Below are positions 45,854 to 56,634 of a DNA stretch of 64,000 nucleotides, in pieces. The translations under genes were made by a program, and so were the position numbers. Under the pieces are notes generated by a model. It was not told the origin of the DNA and ran no database searches. It saw only the letters and a list, made by a program, of their open reading frames with translations. The DNA lies in NCBI GenBank assembly GCA_047967505.1, contig CM106539.1. One strand, given 5' to 3'. The stretch comes from Dipteris shenzhenensis. Taxonomy: Eukaryota > Polypodiophyta > Polypodiopsida > Gleicheniales. Each line of letters begins with the position of its first letter. The first letter of the stretch is position 1.

Positions 45854-46466
45854 TGTCTAGGACTAGCAACCTCAATATGGAGGCATCTACTAAGCTAGAC
45901 AACTCCAATTATGACACATGGAAATATCGAATGGAGACCATTCTTGTACTTCAGGACAAATGGGAGTATATCGAATGGATATACACCTAGACCATTGGAC
46001 CAATCCAGCCATTAGTAGCTCTACTCCACCTATTGACGTCGTAGTACCATCAGCAGGATCTACTGTGTGATCTCCAGCATCACCAATAGTGACAACAACT
46101 ATAGCAGATCCTGCCATTTCCCGAGCACAGGTAGAATGGGACAAGAAAGACAAGTATGCATATCATCTGATCAAGCAAAATGTGCGAGATGCCATGCTAG
46201 GACAGCTCAACACAGTCAAGACATCAAAAGAAGCATGGGATATGTTTGTAGCTCTCTATGAGTCCAAGAACACTTCCAGGATTCTCACACTGGGAAACCA
46301 AATCAACTAGAGTTTCTGCAACAACAACAGTGAAATCGGTAATGCTTATGTACTTAGGATCAAGGATTACAACAATCAACTCGTAGTAGTAGGAGAGAAC
46401 ATGAATCCAGCAGAAATGGTTCAAGTCATCCTGAATGGACTAGGAGACGAATATGAGAATAAGGTA
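45854..46466 (+). pseudogene. copia gag N-terminal fragment
   Basis: ATG 45854 starts MSRTSNLNMEASTKLDNSNY, then DTWKYRMETIL, as in UBN2-type gag proteins. After a frame change, 46089-46310 reads 'EWDKKDKYAYHLIKQNVRDA' and 'TSKEAWDMFVALYESKNTSR', and then a third stretch reads AYVLRIKDYNNQL and ILNGLGDEYENKV. Several stops are present. The fragment ends where sequence of an opposing LTR element begins at about 46467. Confidence 0.75.
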
Positions 46467-47040
46467 CAAAAACTCTCTCAATCAAATCTTTCAAGAGAAG
46501 AATGAATTCTCACAAGAAATCTCTCAAGAAGAATGCCTCACTCTTTCTCTTTCAACAATCAACAAAGTAATCAATGGAATAAATACCTCTCTTTCTCTCA
46601 CGGAAGAAAGAACTCTCAATGAACAGAAATCAATGATGGAAAATTTCTCTCACATGAATAGAAATTCTATCACTCAACGGAAGTAAATGACCACTCGATC
46701 GCTCTTAATCTCTCGATCAATCTCTCTATCACACACTCACCTGGATCATAATGCCTCAACGGAAGGCAAGGGAGCTCAATACCATGACAAAATATGAAGA
46801 GGGGAGAGGAGAAGAGTGGAGATGAGAAGAGAGGGCATAGCTAGAGAGCACACCACAAATGACTAACTGTACACTAGATTTAGTTAAAATTATAGAGTAT
46901 ATACAAACCCTTTCAGGGTTAGGGATCGGGCATCTAACCCTTTCCTTTAAAACACTCTATTGGATTAGTGCTATGCACATATGATCACATGATCTTGAGC
47001 ATGTTTTCTCAATACTCTTATAGTCCAAAAAGAACCTCCA
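46467..47040 (-). repeat. Putative LTR end and leader, minus strand
   Basis: A primer-like sequence TGGTATTGAGCTCCC (minus strand, ending at 46783) sits beside TGACAAAAT at 46784, the expected LTR edge on this strand. The other LTR boundary, placed near 47040, is a guess. The stretch 46467-46770 is rich in 'tctctc' and 'caatca', like leaders just inside primer sites. No partner LTR is seen. Confidence 0.4.
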
Positions 47041-47264
47041 TGTCATGGGGGAATACATAATCTTCTCCATCAATGATGAGGGGGGACAAGGACCCTAAGT
47101 CTACCTCTAGGTCAGTAGTCACATGCTCAAGACTCTCTTCTATGTACATGTTAGAGTCTTGTCTAGGGACAAGGATATCAGTAGTTGTACTAGAGGGGGT
47201 GTTGGATGATGAGGTTTCTTCCTCTAAATTTTCTTCTTGGAGAAGGAAAGATGAATGCCATCTC

Positions 47265-47700
47265 TCATGAGAGGAATTTATTGCCTATATTTCCCATGAT
47301 CCCCACTTCTAGGATGTCATTCACTTCTACCATCCTAAACCCTTCCTCTATAAGATTATCACAAAAGCGGGCCAAGCGCTTCACAAACTTGGGTTCGTCT
47401 AGGAATAGATACTTGATGTAATCTATCAGAACCCATCTCTTTGAAGAGTCGTCAAGTGTATATGCAAAATCAGTGAAATTCTCTTGCATGTAGTGGATGA
47501 GATTTGTGAAGTCATCCTTGGCTCGCATATATGTCGCTAGGACATCTCAAGTCCTATCAAACATAAAAAATAGGTCTTCCTCGCGACCTGTAAATGCAGT
47601 CCGCGAGATGAAATCATGGAACGCAGCTCTAGCTGAATCCTCGCTGAATCCATGGCAAATAGCAGATGGAGTTCTCACACATCCCTTACAGTCCATTGCG
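47265..47700 (-). pseudogene. Unrecognised minus-strand reading frame
   Basis: The frame runs 145 codons from about 47700 to 47265 with one TGA (near 47546). It reads HDFISRTAFTGREEDLFFMF, then MRAKDDFTNLIHYMQENFTD, KRWVLIDYIKYLFLDEPKFV and KRLARFCDNLIEEGFRMVEV. The composition is that of a folded, helix-rich protein. I do not recognise the family. It lies between an LTR end and a GA repeat, so a captured host exon or a retroelement gag are both possible. Confidence 0.4.
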
Positions 47701-47856
47701 ATGTGACATTCACATTCTTGGCATCTCCCTCATCATCATCAATAGACAAACTTACCCCTATATTGTCTTCATCATTAGAGTCTAGGGGAAGCCACCGACC
47801 ATTTGTTTTCTTTTAGTGCCTCTACTAAAAAGCTAAATACAACAACAAATGGACGA

Positions 47857-47857
<1 letters not shown>

Positions 47858-47909
<52 letters not shown>
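47858..47909. repeat. (GA)n microsatellite
   Basis: About 50 bases of uninterrupted GA. Confidence 0.95.
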
Positions 47910-47910
<1 letters not shown>

Positions 47911-48700
47911 AAAGAAAGAGGGGGAAGAGGGAAAATGCAAGGGAGGGTAGCCTTAAATTTTAAAAATGGAGGGAATGGCAAGCTAGATCAGAATAGTGGG
48001 GGCAGAGGCCCTAGAAAGAGGGGGGGAATAAAAAATTGCCACAAAGGGCCCACAAGCTCATTGAAAGCAGATTTGGGCTCATGTGGGGGAGGCGCACCTG
48101 GGAGGAGGGTCAACATGGGTTAAGGGGGGGGGGATGGTTTAGGTGGTCCCTAGTGTAAGGGAAACAACCAATAGGGGCTCTCTGCAAGCCTATCCACCCT
48201 CCACCTCAACATACCATTGCCCCGTGCACCTTCTAGCACTCTCATTGGTATACCTCAAATCCCTCTCTAATCCCTTGAAACTAGATTTGCGGCAGGCAGT
48301 CTTTCCATCGTGAAGCAAGTAACTACTAGTTCTCGAAATTGGAATCCTACAATTTTATCAATTGTTTAAGGAAAAAAGTGAATGAGTAAAATAGTGGACA
48401 TGAGACGCGACACAAGGTCCGTTAGGACTCGATCCTCCTTGCAAATGTCAGGGGTGGTGATTTATTATTCATTTTGTGATGTGCATATTTGGGAAGCTGA
48501 AGTCCAACAAATACATGAATAAGGCGATACAATAACTGATCCTCGTTGCAGTTTTTACAATATTGTCACATGGACTACAACAATATGAATAAAGGTGTAG
48601 TCATCCTTTAATCTTGCATTTCCTTGCTCCCTCGCATCGATAGCATGCATTAAACGAAGAGCAATGCTGTAAGAATTCAAATTGAAAACAAGAGATTTTG
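47910..48700. other. No gene recognised
   Basis: G-rich start with several GGGG runs, then ordinary sequence. No domain in any frame. Confidence 0.4.
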
Positions 48701-48719
48701 AATGGATCAGCAATTGAAA

Positions 48720-49225
48720 GTATTTATATTATAATATATAATATATAATTATTATAACCACACATAGTGTGGGCGGGGAGGCAGCGCGTTTTCTTCCTCA
48801 AAGAGTTATAATTCGAGGGAATGGGCCCCATCCCTAGGTGCCGAGAATATAAATGCCAAGAATAAGTATCGCAAGAATGGATAAGAAACTGGCATATTAC
48901 CTGAATGTCAATAGTCGTAATTGTAGTCGAACGCCGAGAGACAATATACGAAAAAGTTGCCAATGTGACCCTAAGAGGATCTGTGTGTGTCCTTGAGCGG
49001 GATAATTCCAACATTCTCAGATTGTTCAGTAGACTCTGGACAGCACAAAAAGACAACTATCATTAGAGGAAGTTTGAAGTAGAACACACAACATTTTCAC
49101 TCTCCACTTAGTGCCTCTCCAACTTCGGGAAAATGGGAGTTTGATCACTGTAGTAAGTCGAGCTTTTAGGCTTGTGAGAGTAGAGCATAAGGTCATCACG
49201 GCTTCACATGCCAATGAGTCCAAAC
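48720..49225 (-). other. Candidate minus-strand exons, unknown product
   Basis: Two minus-strand frames stay open with non-repetitive composition: 49223-49026 (SLACEAVMTLCSTLTSLKAR...) and 49056-48724 (SLLNNLRMLELSRSRTHTDP, then FSYIVSRRSTTITTIDIQ). A plausible 3' splice site (gtgctgtccag) lies at the start of the second, and a possible 5' splice site (CAGgtaatatg) lies after IDIQ. A TATA box is 50 bases upstream of the first. I do not recognise a domain, and the first ATG gives only 14 codons, so this may be a pseudogene or non-coding transcript. Confidence 0.3.
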
Positions 49226-49273
49226 TTGCAAATCAAGTAGACCATCTCTTCAAAATCCAATAGATTTGAAACG

Positions 49274-49282
49274 TTTATATAG
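49274..49282 (-). promoter_or_regulatory. Possible TATA box, minus strand
   Basis: The minus strand reads CTATATAAA in the context GACTATATAAACG, a strong plant TATA match, facing the candidate exons at 49225 and below. Confidence 0.4.
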
Positions 49283-49449
49283 TCTATTTATTGTGAAAAG
49301 CACCTATATGCTTTTAGTGCTTTAGTCAAAAGCTTAGCTTTTACATCAAACGAAATCAAGGGCATAAGATGAAGGGCTTAGATTCATGACACATGGCTCA
49401 AGGGGGTGTGAGAAATCCCAAACATCTCCCTAGGCTGCCTGCCGTAATT

Positions 49450-49990
49450 AGGAAACACTAACTAGAGGCCCTTTTGAGATCCCATTTCTCCCGTAATGCA
49501 CAAAGTCTTTGCACAGCTGCATTAGTTGTTGTCCTTGGAAATCAAGATCAAGAGGAGGTCCTACCCAGATGTTCTTCATATCTTGGGACGACGATCTAAG
49601 GTTGATGGTTGTGACATTTGCCTCTATTATGATCGGTTCCTTATCATTCGGGATATTAAAGACCATTTCTTCCATTTTGTTTTGGAAGATTCGATGCACA
49701 TCCCTAACTCAAATTTAGTCATTGTCTGGAATCTGAGTCATCATTCATGGTCGAGGTATAGTACAATTTGGACATCTCCGCGTGGAACTTTAGGAAGGTA
49801 TCAATTTTGATTCTATTTTTGCCTCTCCCTAGGATCAAATTTCTTGTGGGGATATAGATTGGGTAATCAAACTTGATTATCCAAGGTCTCCCAAGGAGTA
49901 CCGAGTATTGTGGATGCTCTTTTCCCATTTGATTTGGAGGTCAGACTTGATTATTCCAGGTCTACCTACAAAGCGACGAGGAGGAATAGG
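49450..49990 (-). mobile_element. Ty3/gypsy protease-RT linker relic, minus strand
   Basis: The minus frame 49928-49719 reads HPQYSVLLGRPWIIKFDYPI, then LILGRGKNRIKIDTFLKFH. The 'LLGRPW' block is the end of the gypsy retropepsin. The frame 49699-49448 continues with NKMEEMVFNIPNDKEP and DLDFQGQQLMQLCKDFV, the linker before RT. It is the least decayed copy of the family also seen at 3.6, 28.3, 33.6 and 39.8 kb. It ends about 450 bases upstream of the ASR start codon. Confidence 0.75.
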
Positions 49991-50047
49991 CTCTTAGGGG
50001 GATTCAAAACTGTCCGCAGACAGATGAAACCCCCAAATGCATCGTCC

Positions 50048-50055
50048 GCCACGTC
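50048..50055 (-). promoter_or_regulatory. ABRE-like element
   Basis: GCCACGTC, which is GACGTGGC on the other strand, holds the ACGTGGC core of abscisic-acid response elements. It lies about 400 bases before the ASR start codon. Confidence 0.5.
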
Positions 50056-50067
50056 CTCAAGTCAGAA

Positions 50068-50075
50068 GCCACGTT
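50068..50075 (-). promoter_or_regulatory. Second ABRE-like element
   Basis: GCCACGTT (AACGTGGC on the other strand), 20 bases after the first ABRE-like site. Paired ABREs are typical of ABA-responsive promoters, which fits an ASR gene. Confidence 0.5.
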
Positions 50076-50445
50076 CGTCCTGAGTTCCATTCATCACAAG
50101 AGGCAGGCATTCTTTGCTATGACACACCAAGCCCCAGATTCCTTGGTGTTGCTTGCTCTCTCGGACACTCTCTTGTATCTAGGCGACTCGAGTTTCGATT
50201 CACGCCCGGAATGGGTGTGAAGATCCTGGACAACACACAAGTTCACAAAGGATATACTAATACTAAACTATAACGTCGGTTGATTGTAGGGCTCCTCTCA
50301 TAACGCGTGCCCCTGCGCGCCCATGACTTCGCCACCAAATCTCGGGATCTCTATCACATAGGCCACACCTCAATCTCTCGATTTTCACTCATCTCCACAG
50401 CTTTTTCCTCTCGCTTTGGCTCCATCCATCTCCTCTTTCCTAGCT

Positions 50446-50935
50446 ATGGCCGAACACCACCATCACCACCTCTTCCATCGCAATCAGGACGACCAGCAGC
50501 CGCCCACAGTCGTTGAATCCACCGATACTTATACCCAGACCTTCGTTGATGAATCTGGCGTAGAGAAGGCTCGGGCGCAGGTCAAGCATTCCAAGCATGA
50601 GGAGCACATGGGTGAGCTCGGTGCTGCTGCAGCGGGTGCTTTTGCTTTGGTAAAGCCGTGCTTTCTGTCGAATTTGTGACATTTCTCAAAACTTGCTCTT
50701 ATGTTTTCATTTGTGGGTGTCTCATCTTTGGATTTGCGTCTTGGAGTTGCAGTACGAAAGGCATGAGGCCAAGAAGGACCCGGAGCACGCTCGTCGCCAC
50801 AAGATAGAGGAAGAGGTGGGGGCGGCTACCGCAGTGGGAGCAGGTGGCTTTGCGTTTCATGAGCATCACAACAAAAAAGATGCGAAAGAACTCGAGGACG
50901 AAGCTGAAGGAAAGCGGAAACATCATTTCTTTTAA
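50446..50935 (+). CDS. ASR: ASR protein (abscisic acid, stress, ripening; ABA/WDS family)
   Basis: Two exons, 50446-50649 (68 codons, phase 0) and 50753-50935 (60 codons and stop), are joined over a 103-bp GT-AG intron (ttg|gtaaag, ttgcag|tac), giving 128 residues. ASR proteins are small hydrophilic, largely disordered stress proteins that bind zinc and DNA in the nucleus and protect proteins in the cytosol. The N-terminus [12 protein letters not shown] is the His-rich zinc-binding part. The ABA/WDS domain follows: [13 protein letters not shown] at the exon end, then [40 protein letters not shown] and the basic His-Phe tail. The intron sits at the position usual for ASR genes. ATG 50446 was chosen because it gives the standard start; the upstream in-frame TTG is not needed. 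The frame is clean. Two ABRE-like sites lie upstream and an AATAAA downstream. Confidence 0.95.
50650..50752 (+). other. ASR: ASR intron (103 bp)
   Basis: T-rich intron with GT at 50650 and AG at 50751-50752, phase 0. The frame runs on in the intron and hits a stop at 50677-50679, so splicing is required. Confidence 0.92.
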
Positions 50936-50982
50936 GACAGAGAGTGAGAACAGCAGTCTGATTTCAATAACGCTTTAACCTG

Positions 50983-50988
50983 AATAAA
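50983..50988 (+). terminator. Polyadenylation signal of ASR
   Basis: AATAAA, 48 bases after the ASR stop codon. Confidence 0.6.
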
Positions 50989-51457
50989 GGCCTTGAATCC
51001 GGTGGATAGCTGATGGGCTGCGAACAATTCTTGCTATGTTCATTCCTGGGTTGGTTTGGCGTTTGGCGGTGTTTGCGTCTTTCTGATTGCCATCATCTAG
51101 GATAGTTTTACCGCTTGTTGTTGCAATGTGCATATAATTGTAATCTACGGGTGTTTTGTTAGTAGATTCTCTTATTTATTTTTCAATACCAGCGGTGGAT
51201 TCTCTTATTCTTTTTTTTTTTGGGCGACGTTAAACATAGGAGTAGCATGATCCGTCTACGACGAGTTAGAGACCCGCTTTGTTGGGTCTGAAAGCGGAAT
51301 CTTAGTTTCAAGTAATAAAATTTCAAGAAATAAAATTCAAGTTTCAAGACCCCCTCCACCGTAGGCAGTACTTGGCTTGGCTCTATGATCACTTTACTAT
51401 AACATGTCAGCTAGATGAGTGGCCATGGATGTCACATAAAAACTCATCCCCTTCCCA

Positions 51458-51460
<3 letters not shown>
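50989..51460. other. 3' flank of ASR, no further gene
   Basis: T-rich stretch including a T run at about 51212-51222. No domain in any frame. Confidence 0.5.

Positions 51461-51488
<28 letters not shown>
51461..51488. repeat. (GA)n microsatellite
   Basis: About 28 bases of GA, followed by G-rich sequence. The long minus-strand frame 51407-51814 passes through it and shows no domain. Confidence 0.92.
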
Positions 51489-51492
<4 letters not shown>

Positions 51493-52717
51493 GAGTGGGT
51501 GGGTGGAGGGGAACCTTGTTGGGTGCAAGGCATGCAAGGAGGAAGAGCGTGGGAGGAAGGGGCAAGACGAGGGTGCCGCCTTCCCTTGCACTAAAAGGAG
51601 CTCTCATGAAAGACACCACCTTTAAAACCCACTCCACTCTCCAACTCTGAAGCTCTTTTGTTGCATGCCCTAGCTCTAAGGTCACTCTATAACTTACTCC
51701 TTGGGAGACAATAGCGCACCACAATGTGGCTCGGTTCATCTCACTCCTCGAGAGGCTCTTTGCCCAGCTCACACTCCAAGAAGCTTTCCATGTGGCACAT
51801 CCCTTGGGTTTCACATGGCAACTCTTAAGAAATAGAAGAATAGATAGAGGAATGGAAGAATAGAGGAAAAATAGGCTAAGAAATGAAGATTATTCTGGTC
51901 AAGCTTTTTGATTCACCCTTCATCTTCGGCATTGCCATATGCATAGCCAACATAGCTCCATTACCATAGTTAGCACCTTGCCCTCCTCACCATAGCCAAC
52001 CCCCTCCTCTTTCCCCCCCTTCCTTGCTTTCATGTTACATGGAGAATAAACCATAGAAAATCAAGGGTCTCTTCATTTAGCTCACTGATTTCCTTCACCT
52101 CTTTGCCACAATGATGTCGATTCCTAGTATCTTCAAGTGTGCGCCGAGCTCTAACTTCAAGCGAAATTCCTTGCTCATTGCCTCTTCAAGGTCGCTCTTC
52201 TCTCCCATGATTGTGCTAGAGGGGCATTGCATGTGCCCCTTGTGCCGCATCATTCAGGAGCTCCAAAAGCCCCTCGGAAGGGGGTTGACCCTGCAAGAAA
52301 ATGTAGCAAGAATGGCGTTATCAAATGATTCACGTCTACGCATGATTTGAAATTTGTGAATGTTCTTTTGGGTAAGATGATTGCAGACATGAACTGGTTC
52401 CTTGACATATTATCGAGCAGAGGCGATTGGAGGATTCCACTGATTGCTTCATTAGATCCAATAATGGGGTAGCTGTGTTCAGTGAACCTTGCATCCTTCT
52501 ACACCGAATGGAAGTATAGAAAGGAGAGGCCGCAAAGCCCAAGGGTGTGGGATTCAAAATTCAAGCCCTCTTAGTGCCATGTTGAGTACTTGACAACGGA
52601 AATGGTTCTTCCTTTGCTCACCATGTGGTACCTCCCTCTCCACTCCCGCTCCTTACACATGGCAACTCTTAAGATATAGAATAGAAGGTTGTGTTCTAGG
52701 TTGAATTTAATTTCAAG
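51489..52717. other. No gene recognised
   Basis: A 20-base block 'acatggcaactcttaaga' occurs at about 51812 and again at about 52662 in the same orientation, which might mark ends of a decayed element. No coding domain is visible. Confidence 0.4.
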
Positions 52718-53275
52718 GAATTATAGCTCAACCTTTGATGAAGATGGATGTAGCTTCAGAAGTCGTAGAATTCCTCCTTCAACATTTGATTTTACAACAT
52801 GGTCAGATCCTCTCGGATCAGGGATCAAATTTCAAATCTGAAGCTTTGCAAATTGTGCCAGATCGTTTGAACATCCTCCAGCAATTCCACCAGTCCTCAC
52901 CACCTAGATTCCAATGGCCTACCTGAAAGATTGAATCAGAAAATTGAACTCATGTTAGCCATGTATATAGATCCCAATCACACAAATTGGGATGTGTCCC
53001 TCCCATACGTGGTATTTGCTTACAACACCGCGATACACAAATCCACTCGAGCCAGCCCATTTGATTCCTTGTATGGATGTCCATCTATTTTCCCCCTAGA
53101 AGTGGGTCTAATTGACAAGAAGAAAAACAAGGTCAAAGAATCCCGACAATGGGAAGATTTCCTGCATGACACACTCTACTCCACCAAGGCCTTAGTGTTG
53201 TTGGGGGAGCTTATCTGGAGAAGAAAACTCCTCTCCATATATGGTGACCTCTTGGATTTGGTCACTCTCTAGTGC
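52718..53275 (+). pseudogene. Ty3/gypsy-like integrase fragment of unusual type
   Basis: Frame 52735-52926 reads VASEVVEFLLQHLILQHGQI, then LSDQGSNFKSEAL, the second Asp of the DDE triad. A frame change near 52925 leads to 52931-53272: NQKIELMLAMYIDPNHTNWD, then VSLPYVVFAYNTAIHKST and ASPFDSLYGCPSIFPLEVGL. The Glu expected just before LNQK is at the frame break (acctgaaagattgaatcag). The WD..LPYV.FAYNT..H.ST..SPF..LYG wording is closer to integrases of animal-type gypsy elements than to the usual plant chromovirus form. That comparison is from memory. The first Asp is not visible. Confidence 0.72.
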
Positions 53276-53954
53276 TAAGGTTACCCAAAACCCATATAGA
53301 ACCTTTCTTTCATGGACTTGAGGTCTACTATGCAGCCCACCAATTCTCTATTCTGTAGAGATTGAACTACAATCTACACCTACTACTTATCCTCAGGGCA
53401 AATGGAAATCCGAACAGCTTGGGGAGTTGAGAGAGCTACCATGATATCCTCTGTATACAGACCAAAAGGTCACCGCTAGGATTAAATCCCCACAAGAGAA
53501 GAATTTTGCTCCAGTTAGCCATAAGTAAGGTAATGGCAGGGGATAGGGAGGTGGAAAGGGGTGAAAAAAGGGGGTGATACAACTTACAACCACCCAAATA
53601 TGTGACTAGCTACCAAGCATGAAACAAACAAAAGAAGAAGAGCCTATGGGACTGAAAGTAAACAAGAAATCTTTGAGTGAAGCTCTATCTGCATAAATAG
53701 AGGTGGGAGGCCCCTAGATGCTTGAACAATCCCAAAGGGGAGAAAGAGGAAAAAAGGCAATTGGGGCCTCAGAAGGCGCATGACGAAGGTCCCTAGACTG
53801 TGTTTGAGACAAGCCCATGGGGGAAAGAATAGGAGAGAGGAAATTAAAGGTAGGCCAAAAAAGTTAAAGAGAGGGGGAAGAGAGGAGGCATCAAGGAGGG
53901 CAAGATGGAAAATGGCGACAAAGAAAAGATGATGGGGGGAGATAAAAAATCACC
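53276..53954. other. No gene recognised; purine-rich part
   Basis: Purine-rich on the plus strand from about 53720 to 53940. The first 120 bases may be the tail of the integrase element. Confidence 0.4.
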
Positions 53955-54310
53955 TCTGTAGATGTTAGTGATAACACAAAAATATGTTGTCACTCATATT
54001 TGCATGGTTTATGCAAACCTAATGGTTGGGACTTTAGAATATCCCTACACATCTTTTGCTAATAGATTTAGGGACCTTTTTCTAAAGAAGACTATCTTTG
54101 CCTATGTGACACAATATATATACATATAGTTATATGTTTTAAGAATGATTGAAAGCAAGTAGTCCATTTTCACTACTGTATTTAATGTAATGCTTATCTA
54201 TTTATATTACAAACCATAATCGTTCAACTTCTGAATGATGTTAATTTTGAGAATCTATCTGTATTTTTTTCAAAGTGTCTATTTTGAGTCAACATGATAT
54301 GGTTTGAGAG
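53955..54310 (+). repeat. Dispersed repeat, copy B
   Basis: Matches 32495-32870 in the same orientation, including 'taatgcttatctatttatatta' at about 54189. No coding signal or terminal repeats. Confidence 0.65.
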
Positions 54311-55019
54311 ATATCATGAGATGAATATATACATAAATAGACATTTCAATAATTGCCTTGTATGGACATGGTCATTAGTCCTCATAGGCATGGTCAAGGT
54401 ATATTATGATGTGCTTTTGTTAAACTTCCAATAGTAATTACGCATTGCTTTTCCTAAACTTCCAATAGCTTGACTCCCAGTATCATCATCTTGATATTAA
54501 AAAAGAAAATAAATATGAAACTCCTTTTTGTAGACAAGATAGCTTTGCTCTGTCTTATCTATATATTCAGTCACCTATTGGGAAAACTGTGAGAATAAAA
54601 GAGGTAAGGTTAGTTTAATATTAGTGCAAAAGTGCAAGTTAGCTAGCTATATTTGAAATAATTTGATCCTTTGTTGACACCCTTCAGGTGACTGGGGACA
54701 CAATTTTCAACCTCTTGAAAACATAAAGAGATGCATATGACATGCCTATTATATGATGCCAAGGATACTTTATGTAGAGGTAGGTAGCTGCTCTACCATG
54801 CTAGGTAGCAGTGCTAGCACTAATAGCTTAGATTTCTAGCATGCTAATGGAGAGAACTAGCCGCCGCAAAGTAAGCATCAAGAAAGAAAAACGAATTTGG
54901 AATCTTATTAGGCCTTGTTATTTTAAATGCAAAATGATCCTCTCAATTCTAGGGAGGTATGTAGCTAAAAAAATCCCAAAACACAAACCAAATGTGAAAT
55001 GTTTAAATATGGAAAGGAG
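54311..55019. other. No gene recognised
   Basis: AT-rich. The phrase 'taaacttccaatag' occurs twice at about 54422 and 54457. The 67-codon frame at 54841-55044 has no domain. Confidence 0.4.
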
Positions 55020-55220
55020 TCTGTTGATCCGGTCTGCTAATTAGTACCTCCATGTGGGAGTTCCTAGTTAGTGTTCTAGAATGGACTTGTATGTGATGGT
55101 AGTATGTGGACTGTTAATTAGTACCGGCATGTGGTATTTCCTAGTTAGTACCTGCATGTGGTAGTATCTGGTCTGCTAATTGGTACATGCATGTGGTAGT
55201 TTCTAGTTCGTGTTTGAAAA
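55020..55220. repeat. Degenerate minisatellite, about 45 bp unit
   Basis: Blocks of 'ctgctaattagtacc', 'gcatgtggtag' and 'ttcctagttagt' recur about four times with variation. Confidence 0.65.
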
Positions 55221-55829
55221 TGTTTGGTACATTGGTTCTTCTTATTTAGGGCAAGTTGATTTCTTTCACCGATTCAAATCAAAGAATACACAATGCAAAA
55301 TTCAATTGTGGTCATTAGAATCACTGAAGTTCTTTTTGGTGTGCAAGTTAAAGGACTAGCACACATGTGGTTTTTGAGTACCATGTGCAAACATCCTTTC
55401 TGAAATATGCCTTGAACTTGATGCACTCTCAAATCTTTGCCCTCCAAGTAAGAAGTAGAAGGGGTTTTATTTTCTTATAGAGTTAAAGAAATACACATAA
55501 ATAAGGGGTGTGAGGGGTACTTAAACCCATTTTGTTGAACGCACGTGATAAAGGGGTTTTTACATAGTGGCCCCCCTGGGCGAAATTTCCAACAGGAGGG
55601 GAGTGACCCAGTCATGGTCCTGAAGAAGTTGGTGATCTGGGCTTATGGCCTGTCTCAGTTTGCACCAGTAGTTCACACCTCTTACAATTGTACACTTTAT
55701 AGCATGCTAGATAGTGATTCTTGATTGATATTGACTCTATCCGAGATGGAGCGTCATCTAGACATGAGATAGCTATAGTTGCTATTAATTCTTGCACATA
55801 CATCCAACAAAACTCTGAACCATGCAATA

Positions 55830-56575
55830 TGGGGTTACGCTTGCATCAAATAGATGTCAAGTCTGCATTCCTCAATTGAGATCTGCAACAAGGATTTGTG
55901 GAGGAAGGACCAAGGGCTTAGTACAGCAAGGTTGATAGTCACTTTAGAGAACAAGGGTTCAAGAGAAGTGAATTTGATCATGGTGTGTATGTGAACAGGA
56001 ATGCAGATGCTCTCACAATCATAGCACTCTATGTGGATGACCTCATCATTGCAGGCATCAACAACAAGCTGATCAAGGAGGTCAAGGTCAATCTCGCAGA
56101 CACTTTGAAATGCATGATTTGTGATTCTTGCATTACATAGTGGGTGTTGAGATAGATGGAACTTGGAGAAGAAGTATGACTCAGATTGCATGGTGGCTCG
56201 CTTCAAGGACAGACTTGTGACACGAGGTTTCTCAGATTCAGGGCCTTGACTACACCAACATCTATGCACTTGATGTGCAAATTCAGTCACTGCGTGTGAT
56301 TATAGCCATGTGTGTAGGTCACAGTCTACACCTTCACTAGATGGATGTAAAAATCGCATTCCTCAATGGTGTACTTACAAAGTCTCAAAGAGTATACATG
56401 AAGCAACCTAAAGTCTATGAGCAAACCAGAAATGAAGACAAGGTATGCCTACTGCTGCTGAAGAGACTATATGGATTAAAATAGTCCCCAAGGGTGTGGT
56501 ATCATCAGCTTCATTCCTTCCTCACAGAACTTGGATTCAAACGCATGCTCTCTGACACTAGCAGTCCGTGAGTGC
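55830..56575 (+). mobile_element. Ty1/copia RT relic in two overlapping-domain pieces
   Basis: First piece (about 55845-56130): a broken [10 protein letters not shown] block, then 'IIALYVDDLIIAGINNKLIK', holding an intact YVDD. Second piece (about 56165-56565): 'CMVARFKDRLVTRGFSDSG' and 'QMDVKIAFLNGVL' (about 56340), then 'KRLYGLK' and 'SPRVWYHQLHSFLTELGFKR'. The second piece covers an earlier part of RT than the end of the first, so two fragments or a rearranged duplicate lie in tandem. Stops and frameshifts throughout. Confidence 0.7.
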
Positions 56576-56634
56576 TGGAGGAAAGTCTGACGTGAGCGGC
56601 TATGGTGTTGTCTTGAGATAGCTTGGGAGTCGTA

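Noticed and set aside
50416-50445. Upstream extension of the ASR frame
   Set aside because: The codon at 50416 is TTG, not ATG. The standard ASR start (MAE plus His run) is at 50446.
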